Positions 39,808 to 48,221 of a stretch of 64,000 nt of DNA are shown piece by piece. The stretch is from Lachnospiraceae bacterium (lineage in GTDB: Bacteria; Bacillota; Clostridia; Lachnospirales; Lachnospiraceae), in NCBI GenBank assembly GCA_016286555.1, contig JAEETA010000001.1, positions 62,001 to 126,000 on the forward strand, written 5' to 3'. The first letter of the stretch is position 1; each line of letters begins with the position of its first letter. The translations under genes were made by a program, and so were the position numbers. The notes under the pieces were generated by a model, which was given only the letters and a program-made list of their open reading frames with translations, had not been told where the DNA came from and ran no database searches.

Positions 39808-40847
39808 TATCTTGTCTCCAAAAAGATTGCTTCTCTGGCGGCCGCTTCATCGTCGGGATAGCTGCGGAGATAATCCTCCATCAGCACCGCCGCCTCACGA
39901 AACTTTCCCAGGTATTCGTTTGCCACGATCTCGTTGTAAGCCAGGGACTGGGCCACGGAGGAATCGCCGATCTGGCGGCCTCTGGTAAAGGCGCCCAGCG
40001 CCTCACTGTAGCGTCCCATCTTCATGTAGCAAAGCCCCTGCTGGTTACAGATCATGGCGTTGTCACCGCATTGAGAAATGCAGCTCTCGTAGACATTGGA
40101 AGCGTAGTTATACTCTCCCAGGGCTTCGTAGGAAAGGCCCAGATACAGGAAGCTGTCCACCTCGATGCTCTCCGTGCGGGCTTCTTCCAGGTTGGCCGCA
40201 GCATTGCTGTAATCGCCCATGTAGTAGTAGATCTTACCCTTTTCCAGGGTGGAAAGCTTATCGGCGCCGCGGTTCAGGATGGACTGCAGATAGTCCATGC
40301 CCGCCTCTCTGTATCCTGCTGCGGTAAGCTCCGTAAAGATTTCCGTGATCCGGGCGTAATTGTCGGGATCCAGCTCCACCACACGGTCAAAGTCCTGCTT
40401 TGCCTCTTCAAAATTCCCCTGGGCCAGTCTGGCATTTCCCCGGAGGAACAAGGCGTCCTTTTCTTCCCGCAGGTTCAAAATGGCGGTGTAGCTCTCCTCC
40501 GCCTCGGCGTAGTTCCCCAGCTTACTGTCCGCTGCCGCCAGGTAGTAGTTCAGGTCATAATCGACGGGCTGCAGGTAGCCGTCACTGAGCTGCAGGCTCT
40601 GCAGGAAGTATTCTCTGGCGGTCTCGTAATCGGACTGTCCCATGGCTGCGATGCCGCAACCTCTGGTGATGAGCCGCTCATTCTCGCCACTCTCCCGGGC
40701 CTTTGCAAAATCGGCCATGGCCTTCTCGTAATCCAGGTCCCGGATGGCCTGCATGCCGGCTTCCGTATATTCATTTTTCTGAGAGCAGCCCGTGAGAAGT
40801 CCCGCCGTCAGCAGGAGCGCGCAGGCTGCGATCCATCGTTTCGTCAC
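39807..40847 (-). CDS. TPR-repeat lipoprotein
   Basis: The start is best placed at GTG 40847, with AAGGAG 7 bp upstream, giving 346 residues. A lipoprotein signal follows: WIAACALLLTAGLLTGCS. Then come about eight to nine tetratricopeptide-like helical pairs (for example NYAEAEESYTAILNLREEKDALFLRGN and GNFEEAKQDFDRVVELDPDN). It should be an extracellular, membrane-tethered scaffold for protein contacts; the partner is unknown. Translation of pyrF begins at its stop codon, so the two are coupled. Confidence 0.8.
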   Translation of the reverse strand: MTKRWIAACALLLTAGLLTGCSQKNEYTEAGMQAIRDLDYEKAMADFAKARESGENERLITRGCGIAAMGQSDYETAREYFLQSLQLSDGYLQPVDYDLNYYLAAADSKLGNYAEAEESYTAILNLREEKDALFLRGNARLAQGNFEEAKQDFDRVVELDPDNYARITEIFTELTAAGYREAGMDYLQSILNRGADKLSTLEKGKIYYYMGDYSNAAANLEEARTESIEVDSFLYLGLSYEALGEYNYASNVYESCISQCGDNAMICNQQGLCYMKMGRYSEALGAFTRGRQIGDSSVAQSLAYNEIVANEYLGKFREAAVLMEDYLRSYPDDEAAAREAIFLETR

Positions 40848-40927
40848 GCGGATCTCCTTACAACGTTTTTTCTGTCGCTTCGCTCCGGATCGCACATCGC
40901 TTCGGGTGCAAAGGGAGCTGTGCGGGA

Positions 40928-41392
40928 TCACTTGTCCAGCGTGGAAGTGCAATGAGGGCATCTGGTGGCTTCGATGGCAATCTCACTGCGGCAGAATGGG
41001 CAGATCTTGGTGGTAGGTGCAGCGGCCTCTTCTTTCTTTTTGCCCAGATTCACCAGCTTGTTGATGGCGCGGACCATGAGGAAGATGCACAGCGCCATGA
41101 TGACAAAGTTGATGATGGCAGTGATGAAGTCACCGTAATTCAGGGAAAGAGCTGCTGCCGCCTCGGAATCCAGCCCGGTGTAGTCCACCCAGGGGAGCTT
41201 GATCATGCCGGCCACCTCTGCGCCGCCGATGGAATTGATCAGCGGATTGATAAAATCAGAGGTAAGTGCTGTGACGATGTTGCCGAAGGCTGCGCCGATG
41301 ATGACACCGACTGCCATATCCATCACGTTACCCTTTAATGCAAACTCTTTGAACTCTTTGAAAAATCCCTTTGCTTTCTCACCCTTGCTCAT
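40928..41392 (-). CDS. mscL: Large-conductance mechanosensitive channel with C-terminal zinc ribbon
   Basis: A 154-residue protein. Residues 1-115 are MscL: FKEFALKGNVMDMAVGVIIGAAFGNIV (helices S1/TM1), a periplasmic loop, and TM2 YGDFITAIINFVIMALCIFLMV. MscL opens under membrane tension to release solutes in osmotic downshock. The usual C-terminal helix is followed by an added zinc ribbon: C131, C134, C145 and C148 (ICPFC...CPHC), spaced CX2CX10CX2C. A pentamer would carry five such ribbons on the cytoplasmic side. The gene stands alone upstream of the TPR lipoprotein gene. Confidence 0.9.
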   Translation of the reverse strand: MSKGEKAKGFFKEFKEFALKGNVMDMAVGVIIGAAFGNIVTALTSDFINPLINSIGGAEVAGMIKLPWVDYTGLDSEAAAALSLNYGDFITAIINFVIMALCIFLMVRAINKLVNLGKKKEEAAAPTTKICPFCRSEIAIEATRCPHCTSTLDK

Positions 41393-41430
41393 AACCGACC
41401 TCCATAGAATGTGTTTTCACGGATTTCGGG

Positions 41431-41635
41431 CTGCGGATCGGGCCCTGACCTCAGGGCAGAATGCCGCAGTCTCAAACATGACACGAATTGCTCCGTTTCT
41501 TCGAAACTCTCGCAATTCTACGACCATTCGGAATCCGCTAATTTACTGCGTAAATTGCTTCTTCCTCATGTTCGTGCGGGTCATAAATCCTCAAAGCGAT
41601 TCATGCAAGTATGATCGCTTTTCGGCTTATGACCC
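41431..41635. repeat. Run of four nested intergenic palindromes
   Basis: Four consecutive structures occupy most of the 264-bp spacer between comEC and mscL. (1) CTGCGG/CCGCAG (41431-36/41464-69) around GCCCTGA/TCAGGGC. (2) GAATTGC/GCAATTC (41485-91/41512-18) around GTTTC/GAAAC. (3) AATTTAC/GTAAATT (41540-46/41550-56). (4) GGGTCATAA/TTATGACCC (41578-86/41627-35) around AAAGCGAT/ATCGCTTT. None is followed by a terminator T-run. I see no gene here. Confidence 0.75.
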
Positions 41636-41656
41636 TATCATCATATTATAACGATT

Positions 41657-44296
41657 TTATGGCGCAGATACAAGGATTTGCGGGGAATTATACGATGTAA
41701 TCGTAATGGCTCCATGGCGGTCGGTGCGCAGGATCACGGCGCCGAAATCCTCCAGGCGCTGCAATAGTTCTTTATGGGGATGGCCATAAATACTGCGGGT
41801 CGGGGCACTGATAACGGCAAGATTCGGATGAATTAGGTCCAGGAATTCCTCCGGAGTGGAGTATTTGCTGCCATGGTGAGCCACCTTCAGGATCAGATGT
41901 GGGGCAGCACTCGCACCGACCTCTTCGGAAGCCGGGGTGGAAAATACCGGGAGTGCCTCCAGCGCCTCCATGAGCCGCTGCTCTCCTGCCCCCTGGATGT
42001 CTCCGGTGAGCAGTACGAGAGGGCCCGCGTCTCGCAAGGAAATGAGCAGACACATGGAGGTCTCGTTGGGGTCCGTCCCACAGAAATCAGCGGAAGGATG
42101 AAGGCAGGAAAGGGTGGTTTCACCGCTGTGCCAGGCGTCTTCCGCAGTGATGGTGTGCACCGGAATCTGCCGCCGGAAGCTCTCATCCGACGCATTTTTC
42201 AGAAACATCTCCATGAGTTCCGAATCATCCTCGAGAGCCTGGGGCGTCACATAAATGCCGTCCATCCGCAGGTTCCAGGTATCTCTCCCTGCCACCAGCT
42301 CCCCCAGACCGTTCATGTGATCCGCGTCGGGATGGGACAAAAAGATCCCGTCAATGCGGCTGCAGCCCATGTATTTCAGGAAGGGCTTCAGCACATACTC
42401 TCCCACCTGTTCCCGGGAGGTGGAGCCTCCGTCCACCAGATAGATTTCCCGTGCCTCCGTCACCAGAAAGATCGCATCCCCCTGGCCCACGGACAGGAAA
42501 GTGACGGAACCGGGGACGGTGCGGGGAAGTGCAAACAGGGCGATGGATACGATGCCCAGCGCTGCTGCCGCTGCGTATGCAATTCTCCCGGGCCGCAGGG
42601 TCTTTTCCAAGGTTCCGCTACCGGTCTTTCCACGGAGCCTTCCCGAAGTGTTCCTGTCGAGACTCCCCCGGATATTCCCACCAAACCTCTCCGGGGTGTT
42701 CCCGCCGAGACTCCCCCGGATATTTCCGTTGAGCCTTCCCCGGATCATTTTGCGGAGCCTCCCGAAGAACTTCTTTGCAAACCTCTCCCCCTCCTCCGAA
42801 CACAGTCCGGCGATGAGGAGCCAGATCACCACATAACAGACCACCATCCAGGGCTTCGGACGCCCCGGATTCCAGCTGCGGCCCGGGAGTCTGTCCCACA
42901 GCCCGCAGAGCCATTCCATGAGCCGCAGGATCTGGTAGGACACGGTACCAATGATGCCCAGGCCCGGCAACAGCGCCAGAAATCCCGCCACCAACAGCAG
43001 GGTCATAAAGGGCAGCACCAGCAGATTCAGAAACAGGGCATACCGGGGCACCTCATAGTAGAACCATAACGTAGCTGGAAGGGTGGCCAGCTGCAGTCCC
43101 AGACTGATGCGAAGGGTATTCAGAAGCGCTCCCGGCAGAGGCGCAGCCAGCTTCCTTACCCCCTCCCAAAGGGGATGTCCGGAGTCCTCCCGCAGAAAAC
43201 GCACCTTCTCCTTTTTTGGAAAGATCCGTTCCCATAAAACCTGCAGTGTCGGAGCAATGAGCAGGATCCCCGTCACGGCGCCGAAGGACAGGAGAAAGGA
43301 AGCGGAGCGAAGGGCAGCGGGAGAGCGCAGCAACAGGAGAAATGCCAGCAATGCAAGGGAAGTAGGCGGATCCGGTGTCCTGCCGATGGCCTGGGCCAGG
43401 AGCATGAGGATCACGGTGCCTGCTGCCCGCACCGCGGAAATGCTCCCTCCGGTAAGGATCACATAGAGCCCCAGGATCCCCATGGGAATAACGCAACAGA
43501 CAGGCACCGGCAGGTAGGTCTTTCGCAGCAGCCGAAAAATCGTAAGGCCGATGATGGAAATGTGAAGTCCGGAGATGGAGAGGATGTGTGCGATGCCGTT
43601 TTCCCGGAAGAGGCTCTTTACCTCCCGGTCCAGGCCCTCCCGCTCTCCCATGAGAAGGTCTGCCATCACGGAAGCCTCCCGGGCGGGGTACACTCGGTAG
43701 ATCCTACGGACGCAGGCCTCCCGGAAGAGAGCAAGGGCGTTTCGGACACGCCAAAACAGGGCATGTTCTTCCGCCTCCTCGGTCCCCAGCACTTCCGGAT
43801 CCCGCAGGGTGCCGATGTAGTCCAAATCTCCGTAATAGGACGCAGCGTCAAACTCCCCCGGATTTTCCCCGTGGGAGTAGGGACGAAAGGTGCCGGACAG
43901 CTCCACCCGGGATCCCAGAGGGATCTCAGTCAGCCAGGCATTCCCCGAGGCCTCTTCCGCCCCGCCCAAAACAACTTTCCCGGCCTCATCATTCGCGTCC
44001 TTCTCTTCCGCCCTGCCCAAAACAGTGTCCGCCTCTTCCGGCAGGAGCACCTGCAGTCTGTATTTTTCCGGATAATCATACGCTCCAAAATCTCCCGAGA
44101 TCCGCAGCGCGGAGATTTCCGGCCCCTTTCCGGTGCGCCCCGTAAGGCACCCGGAAACCGTCACATTTTCCCGGTCTCCCGGCAGCGTCATACGTTCGAT
44201 CGCAGCCTGCCCGGCCACCAGAATACCGGCAGCCTGCAGCAGCCAGATCAGCAAAATTCCGCACAAACAGACGCAAAGAAGCGGTCTTCGCAACAT
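41657..44296 (-). CDS. comEC: ComEC/Rec2 DNA-uptake channel with metallo-beta-lactamase domain
   Basis: From ATG 44296 (GGAGG with 6-bp spacing) the protein has 879 residues. An N-terminal membrane pair and OB-like domain (to ~190) is followed by the competence domain with about eight helices (VMADLLMGEREGLDREVKSLFRENGIAHILSISGLH at its start). A linker at ~511-560 contains short NIRGSL-type repeats. The C-terminal domain (601-879) carries SVGQGDA, LSHPDADHMNG and VAHHGSKYS, the ComEC-type nuclease-like site. ComEC transports single-stranded DNA into the cytoplasm. The open frame extends a further 138 codons upstream without similarity. ComEA and HolA are encoded nearby on the same strand. 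Confidence 0.93.
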   Translation of the reverse strand: MLRRPLLCVCLCGILLIWLLQAAGILVAGQAAIERMTLPGDRENVTVSGCLTGRTGKGPEISALRISGDFGAYDYPEKYRLQVLLPEEADTVLGRAEEKDANDEAGKVVLGGAEEASGNAWLTEIPLGSRVELSGTFRPYSHGENPGEFDAASYYGDLDYIGTLRDPEVLGTEEAEEHALFWRVRNALALFREACVRRIYRVYPAREASVMADLLMGEREGLDREVKSLFRENGIAHILSISGLHISIIGLTIFRLLRKTYLPVPVCCVIPMGILGLYVILTGGSISAVRAAGTVILMLLAQAIGRTPDPPTSLALLAFLLLLRSPAALRSASFLLSFGAVTGILLIAPTLQVLWERIFPKKEKVRFLREDSGHPLWEGVRKLAAPLPGALLNTLRISLGLQLATLPATLWFYYEVPRYALFLNLLVLPFMTLLLVAGFLALLPGLGIIGTVSYQILRLMEWLCGLWDRLPGRSWNPGRPKPWMVVCYVVIWLLIAGLCSEEGERFAKKFFGRLRKMIRGRLNGNIRGSLGGNTPERFGGNIRGSLDRNTSGRLRGKTGSGTLEKTLRPGRIAYAAAAALGIVSIALFALPRTVPGSVTFLSVGQGDAIFLVTEAREIYLVDGGSTSREQVGEYVLKPFLKYMGCSRIDGIFLSHPDADHMNGLGELVAGRDTWNLRMDGIYVTPQALEDDSELMEMFLKNASDESFRRQIPVHTITAEDAWHSGETTLSCLHPSADFCGTDPNETSMCLLISLRDAGPLVLLTGDIQGAGEQRLMEALEALPVFSTPASEEVGASAAPHLILKVAHHGSKYSTPEEFLDLIHPNLAVISAPTRSIYGHPHKELLQRLEDFGAVILRTDRHGAITITSYNSPQILVSAP

Positions 44297-44368
44297 AAAA
44301 TACCTCCAAAAATACGAAAACGAGAAAAAGGGCACGAGATGTGCCGAGAAATTTAGAATGCAGGCTTC

Positions 44369-44397
44369 AGTATAACGATTTCCGCCGCAGAAAGCAA
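44369..44397 (-). promoter_or_regulatory. Putative sigma-A promoter of comEC
   Basis: Minus strand TTGCTT (44397-44392), exact 17-bp spacer, TATACT (44374-44369), 73 bp before the start. It lies between the interleaved repeats and the gene. Confidence 0.65.
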
Positions 44398-44400
44398 GAC

Positions 44401-44464
44401 AAAGCGGATCCTTTGCCGGGAAAGGCATCAAAAATCCGCTTTCCTCACAATTTTGATGCCTTTT
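44401..44464. repeat. Two interleaved inverted repeats upstream of the comEC promoter
   Basis: AAAGCGGAT (44401-44409) pairs with ATCCGCTTT (44434-44442), with inner CCTTT/AAAGG. AAAGGCATCAAAA (44421-44433) pairs with the arm at 44451-44463. The four arms alternate a-b-a'-b', so the two stems are either mutually exclusive or form a pseudoknot. Confidence 0.7.
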
Positions 44465-44513
44465 GTCCGCCTCCGGGCGGCGCAGGGGCCGCCCGCAAGC
44501 CTCCGCAGGCAAC

Positions 44514-44542
44514 AAAAAAGGAAGCATGTCTGCTTCCTTTTT
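44514..44542 (-). terminator. Rho-independent terminator of the comEA-holA-glycosyltransferase run
   Basis: AAAAAAGGAAGCA (44514-44526) pairs with TGCTTCCTTTTT (44531-44542) around TGTC. On the minus strand T6 follows, 2 bp past the glycosyltransferase stop. Confidence 0.87.
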
Positions 44543-44543
44543 C

Positions 44544-45737
44544 TCACTCCCCGGCAAGGCGCCGGAAAAACTCCGTATACTTCCGCACGATGGCATCCCA
44601 GGCAAAGTTCTCCAGCACAAATTCCCGGCCCCTCGCTCCCATTTCGGAAGCCTCCTGAGGATGGGAGGTGAGATACTCCACCGCCTTGGCAAATTCAAAA
44701 TAATCCTCAAAATACAGACCGCCGCCGGAGCGCAGGGTAAATTCCTTCGTCACGGCGCAGTCTCCGTGGACCAGCACGGGCCGTCCGCAAAGCCAGCTTT
44801 CCATGATGACGATGCTGAAGCTTTCCATGCGGGAAGGCTGCACCAGAAGGTCCGCCGCCGCATAGGCGTCGTATTTGTCCGTGGCATCCACAAAGCCCAG
44901 CTCCAGCACATGCCCCTCCAGGGAATCGGGCAGGATGATGTCACCGCCGCCGATGAGCACCAGCTTCAGATCACTGTCCGGATGCTCCTGCAGGTACCGC
45001 TCAAAGGAGTACAGAAGGGTGTAGACATTTTTGCCCCGGCTCTTCCGTCCCGCGTAGAGGAGGAAGGGCTCCCGGATCCCGTATTTTTCCCGGAACCGCG
45101 CAGCGTCCGGGGTAAAATCCGTATCCACGCCGGCGCCGAGGACTGCCTTCTCCACACGGCTTAAGTCAAAGGCAGACTCTGCCACGGCCCGTTCCGCATC
45201 TGCCAGAAAGGCCATGCCCCGCACCTTGGAAAAACGCTCCTTAAAATACCGGAGACGGATGTAGTTTTCCTCGTGGAGACAGGGGATCACCACGCTTTTT
45301 TCGGGAGCTACCGCCACTCCGTTTGCCGTGGTACCGAAGAGGTAGGGCAGGAAGACGTAGAGGGCGTACTCCTCCCGGTGGGTGTCCATATAGTCATAGA
45401 GAGCTTTGGAATTCACGGAACCTGCCAGATAATCCGCCTCTTCCCTGTCGGACAGGGGCAGTTCTCCCGCCAGGATCTTCGTGAAGGCGTTCCGAAAGGC
45501 CTCCCTGTTCCGGTGATCGGGCAGGAATCTGCGGATCACGATGCCGCGCTCCGTCACGGCTCCCTGCTTATATGCTGCTTTGCCCCAATCGGACCGAAAC
45601 TCCCGGACACAGGTGGTCAGGACCTCACAGGGAAGTCCGCTTGCCGCCAGATGCGTCACCAGACCACGGAGCTCCGCTTCCGCGCCGCCGGGGATATTCC
45701 ATCCGAACCAGGGACATACAAATCCAATCTTTTTCAT
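44544..45737 (-). CDS. Glycosyltransferase family 4 (GT-B fold)
   Basis: A 397-residue GT-B protein. The N-terminal acceptor domain begins KKIGFVCPWFGWNIPGGAEAEL, a common GT4 opening. The C-terminal donor domain has AGRKSRGKNVYTLLYSF, a VLIGGGD strand and PSRMESFSIVIMESWLCGRPVLV, where the EX7E-type Glu pair (E in SRMESFS and E in IMESW) binds the nucleotide sugar. The acceptor is unknown; rhamnan, teichoic or exopolysaccharide glycans are possible. It overlaps the next gene upstream by ATGA, so both proteins probably work together, and it ends at a strong terminator. Confidence 0.85.
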   Translation of the reverse strand: MKKIGFVCPWFGWNIPGGAEAELRGLVTHLAASGLPCEVLTTCVREFRSDWGKAAYKQGAVTERGIVIRRFLPDHRNREAFRNAFTKILAGELPLSDREEADYLAGSVNSKALYDYMDTHREEYALYVFLPYLFGTTANGVAVAPEKSVVIPCLHEENYIRLRYFKERFSKVRGMAFLADAERAVAESAFDLSRVEKAVLGAGVDTDFTPDAARFREKYGIREPFLLYAGRKSRGKNVYTLLYSFERYLQEHPDSDLKLVLIGGGDIILPDSLEGHVLELGFVDATDKYDAYAAADLLVQPSRMESFSIVIMESWLCGRPVLVHGDCAVTKEFTLRSGGGLYFEDYFEFAKAVEYLTSHPQEASEMGARGREFVLENFAWDAIVRKYTEFFRRLAGE

Positions 45738-46165
45738 TCTGCCTTACCCTTCAGCTGTGCTTCCAGCCGCTCCACCTGCTCCCGCAGAGCGGCATTTTCC
45801 TTCTCCTGCATCCGGATAAAGGCCGTCAGCTCCTCTACGGTGCCCGCCACCTCCTTGTTGAAGGCGTTCTGATGGCGGAAGGCACGGAAATAGGTGAAGC
45901 CCACCGTCTTTAGGATCAGCTTCTGCAGCGCCACCTTCACGGGATTGCCCTCGGGCGCAAAAAGGATCGGGTTCTCGTAATGGGTATCCAGGTAACGGGC
46001 CTTGGCCGCCAGCTCCGGATAGAAGAATTCCGGTCCCTTATCGGAGCCGTCCAGGTAAGCCAGCTTACGTGCTTCCTCCAGCTCTTTTTCGGTATGGCCC
46101 TCCGCAGCGATCTGCCCCCGCAGATCCTGCATCAGCTCTTCCACATCCTGTTTGTTCCCGCTCAT
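45734..46165 (-). CDS. Coiled-coil protein of unknown function, coupled to the glycosyltransferase
   Basis: A 143-residue soluble protein. Residues ~1-50 are acidic helices (VEELMQDLRGQIAAEGHTEKELEEARKL), ~50-110 include LDTHYENPILFAPEGNPVKVALQKLILKTVGFTYF, and the last ~35 form a coiled coil (IRMQEKENAALREQVERLEAQLKG). Proteins with this middle segment occur beside glycan-synthesis transferases in Clostridia, but I cannot name the family. The 4-bp overlap with the glycosyltransferase gene suggests a stable partnership. It starts 11 bp after holA. Confidence 0.62.
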   Translation of the reverse strand: MSGNKQDVEELMQDLRGQIAAEGHTEKELEEARKLAYLDGSDKGPEFFYPELAAKARYLDTHYENPILFAPEGNPVKVALQKLILKTVGFTYFRAFRHQNAFNKEVAGTVEELTAFIRMQEKENAALREQVERLEAQLKGKAE

Positions 46166-46176
46166 AGGCTCTCCTT

Positions 46177-47277
46177 TTAATCTCTCTGCGTCATCCGCAA
46201 CAGCAACATCTCCAGTGCAATCTGATCATCCATGCGGCCGCTCTTAAAATCCTGCTCCGCCACCGTCATCATGGCGATGTCCCGCTGCAGGAGTTCTGCG
46301 CTGCAACGACCCGCCTGCTCCACCATTTTCTCCAGGCGATAGGCATGGTACTTCGGCTCCGGGCCAAAGCCCAGGTTGCTCTCTTTATCCTTCTCTTCCC
46401 TGATCTTGCGGGCTTCGGAATCCTTGGGCAGATTCTGGTAGCTCATCTCCCGCACAATGGCACTGACGGGATGGCCTTCATTTCGCATGGTCTTGATCCG
46501 CAGCAGTGCCAGGAACTGGCCGGCCAGCATTTTCAGGATCTTCGCCGGCGCCTCTTTCAATGCCAGCAGATCGTAGTAGGTGTCCATGGTGGTCTTCTGG
46601 TCGCAGACCGTGATGGCCTCCATCATTCGGAAGATCTGGTCATCGATGACACGGATACAGATGGCGTCCACATCCTCCATGGTGATCTCGTTCCGGTCTC
46701 CCACATAGGCGATGAGCTTGTCCAGCTCGTTGCTGAGGACATACATGGAGTCGCCGGTGCGTTCCAGCAGGTAATCCACCGCATTGCCGGTCATGGCTTT
46801 CGACACGTTTTTCAGACGTCCCGCCACATTCATCCGGAGATAGTCCCTGCCCTGCTTTTTGCATTCCAGCAAGACGCCGGTGTTCTGGATCACCTGGGCA
46901 AGCTTGCATTTTTCATCCACATCCTCCTCCATCATGACGATGACGGAGGTATCTGCGGGCTCTTCCAGATATTTTGCCAGGGCCAGTCCTCCGGCCTTCG
47001 CCAGACCCGTGTTCCGCAGCAGGATCACCCGGCGCTCCGCAAAAAAGGGCATGGTCTGGGCGGCATCGATGATCTGATCCACGTTTACGTCCTTCCCCTC
47101 AAAGAGCTGGGTGTTCATATCCGACAGATCCGCCCCCAGAAGTTCTTTCAGCTTGCGGAAATAATAGCGCACCATAAAATCCTCCGGCCCGTACAGCAGG
47201 TAGACGGGGTGGAAGGTTTTTTCCCGCAGGTCTTTTTTCAGGCGTGTTTCCTGTTCTTTGCTCAGTTTTGGGTTCAT
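46177..47277 (-). CDS. holA: DNA polymerase III delta subunit
   Basis: A 366-residue protein with the HolA landmarks: FHPVYLLYGPEDFMVRYYFRKLKEL at the N-terminus (a degenerate P-loop), TMPFFAERRVILLRNTGL, TSVIVMMEEDVDEKCKLA, and the C-terminal AEQDFKSGRMDDQIALEMLLLRM. The delta subunit opens the beta clamp in the clamp loader. Length matches the family (about 340 residues). It overlaps the GerMN lipoprotein gene by 4 bp and belongs to the minus-strand run from the two-component system to the glycosyltransferase. Confidence 0.92.
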   Translation of the reverse strand: MNPKLSKEQETRLKKDLREKTFHPVYLLYGPEDFMVRYYFRKLKELLGADLSDMNTQLFEGKDVNVDQIIDAAQTMPFFAERRVILLRNTGLAKAGGLALAKYLEEPADTSVIVMMEEDVDEKCKLAQVIQNTGVLLECKKQGRDYLRMNVAGRLKNVSKAMTGNAVDYLLERTGDSMYVLSNELDKLIAYVGDRNEITMEDVDAICIRVIDDQIFRMMEAITVCDQKTTMDTYYDLLALKEAPAKILKMLAGQFLALLRIKTMRNEGHPVSAIVREMSYQNLPKDSEARKIREEKDKESNLGFGPEPKYHAYRLEKMVEQAGRCSAELLQRDIAMMTVAEQDFKSGRMDDQIALEMLLLRMTQRD

Positions 47278-48221
47278 GAATCTTCCTGCTCCAGTGTGGT
47301 CACCAGATCCTCCCGCTTTTCGTAGGATGTGGAGGGGAAATTCTCCAGGATCTTACCATCCACCAGGATCTGCACCTTATCGACGCCGGAAAGCTCCGTA
47401 AGGCTGTTGACGATGGAATAGATGGCGATCTCCGTACTGACATTCTCGGGGGTGGTAAGGAAATTGTTGTCCAGGTTTACATAACATATTCCATCACGGG
47501 TGCTGACGGACAAAATGCCGGTGGCAGCATTGACGGTGGGATAAAGCCCCGGCACCTGGCCGCTGGGCCCCTTGATCACTTCCTCCACCACAAAACGCTC
47601 CAGAGGGATACTGGTGAGGTAGAATTTCTCACGGTCCGCACCGATGAGGCCGGAACCGGTCTCGTTGGTGAAGTACAGACGGACCTTCACCTCCTCATAG
47701 GTGTTGATCTCGTTGCCGTCGTTGCTGATAAAGGTGGCGCTGTCCATCCAACCCACTTCGCTGCCCAGGGCATCCGTGAGAGGCTCGCCCTCCACTTTAA
47801 AGAGTACCTTCCGGACGGAATTCTCCTGAAGCAGGGTACGGACGATGGCTGCCCGGACCAGCACCTCCTCGGCGGGCTGCAGTGATTTGTATTCCACCGT
47901 AAAGTCCAGGGTCAGAAAGCCGTTGTCCATGGCATGAGACTTCAGCGTAAAGCCCATGTTCAGGGGAGCCTTGTACTCCAGGCGCTCCGGAGTCTCCGAC
48001 AGATAGGTCAGGAGGGATGCCAGACGGGCCTCCGCATCCTGGTGGGCCACCTCGCGGTACCGCAGTTCCAGACCGGTCATGTCATTGGTCAGGTAGTAGA
48101 CGGTCACCGCATTTTCCGGGATCTCGTTCCGGGGGCTGCAGCCGGTAAAAAACAGCGTGATCAGCAACACCGGAAGGAAAGCGATGCAGTTTTTCTTCAT
48201 ACGATTCAGGATCGATCTCAT
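47274..48221 (-). CDS. GerMN-domain lipoprotein
   Basis: A 315-residue lipoprotein: signal residues ~8-30 (MKKNCIAFLPVLLITLFFTG then the lipobox Cys). Two GerMN-like domains follow, one at about 40-160 (VTVYYLTNDMTGLELRYREV) and one at about 175-305 (VKVRLYFTNETGSGLIGADRE, then TGILSVSTRDGICYVNLDNNFL). GerM is a spore-envelope germination and cortex lipoprotein in Bacillus; the domain also pairs with two-component sensors in Actinobacteria. Here it overlaps the histidine kinase gene by ATGA, so it may modulate that kinase from outside. The stop overlaps holA by 4 bp. Confidence 0.83.
   Translation of the reverse strand: MRSILNRMKKNCIAFLPVLLITLFFTGCSPRNEIPENAVTVYYLTNDMTGLELRYREVAHQDAEARLASLLTYLSETPERLEYKAPLNMGFTLKSHAMDNGFLTLDFTVEYKSLQPAEEVLVRAAIVRTLLQENSVRKVLFKVEGEPLTDALGSEVGWMDSATFISNDGNEINTYEEVKVRLYFTNETGSGLIGADREKFYLTSIPLERFVVEEVIKGPSGQVPGLYPTVNAATGILSVSTRDGICYVNLDNNFLTTPENVSTEIAIYSIVNSLTELSGVDKVQILVDGKILENFPSTSYEKREDLVTTLEQEDS

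Noticed and set aside
44297-44710. N-terminal extension of ComEC
   Set aside because: The extension overlaps the terminator and the end of the glycosyltransferase gene, has no similarity, and a GGAGG-preceded ATG lies at 44296.
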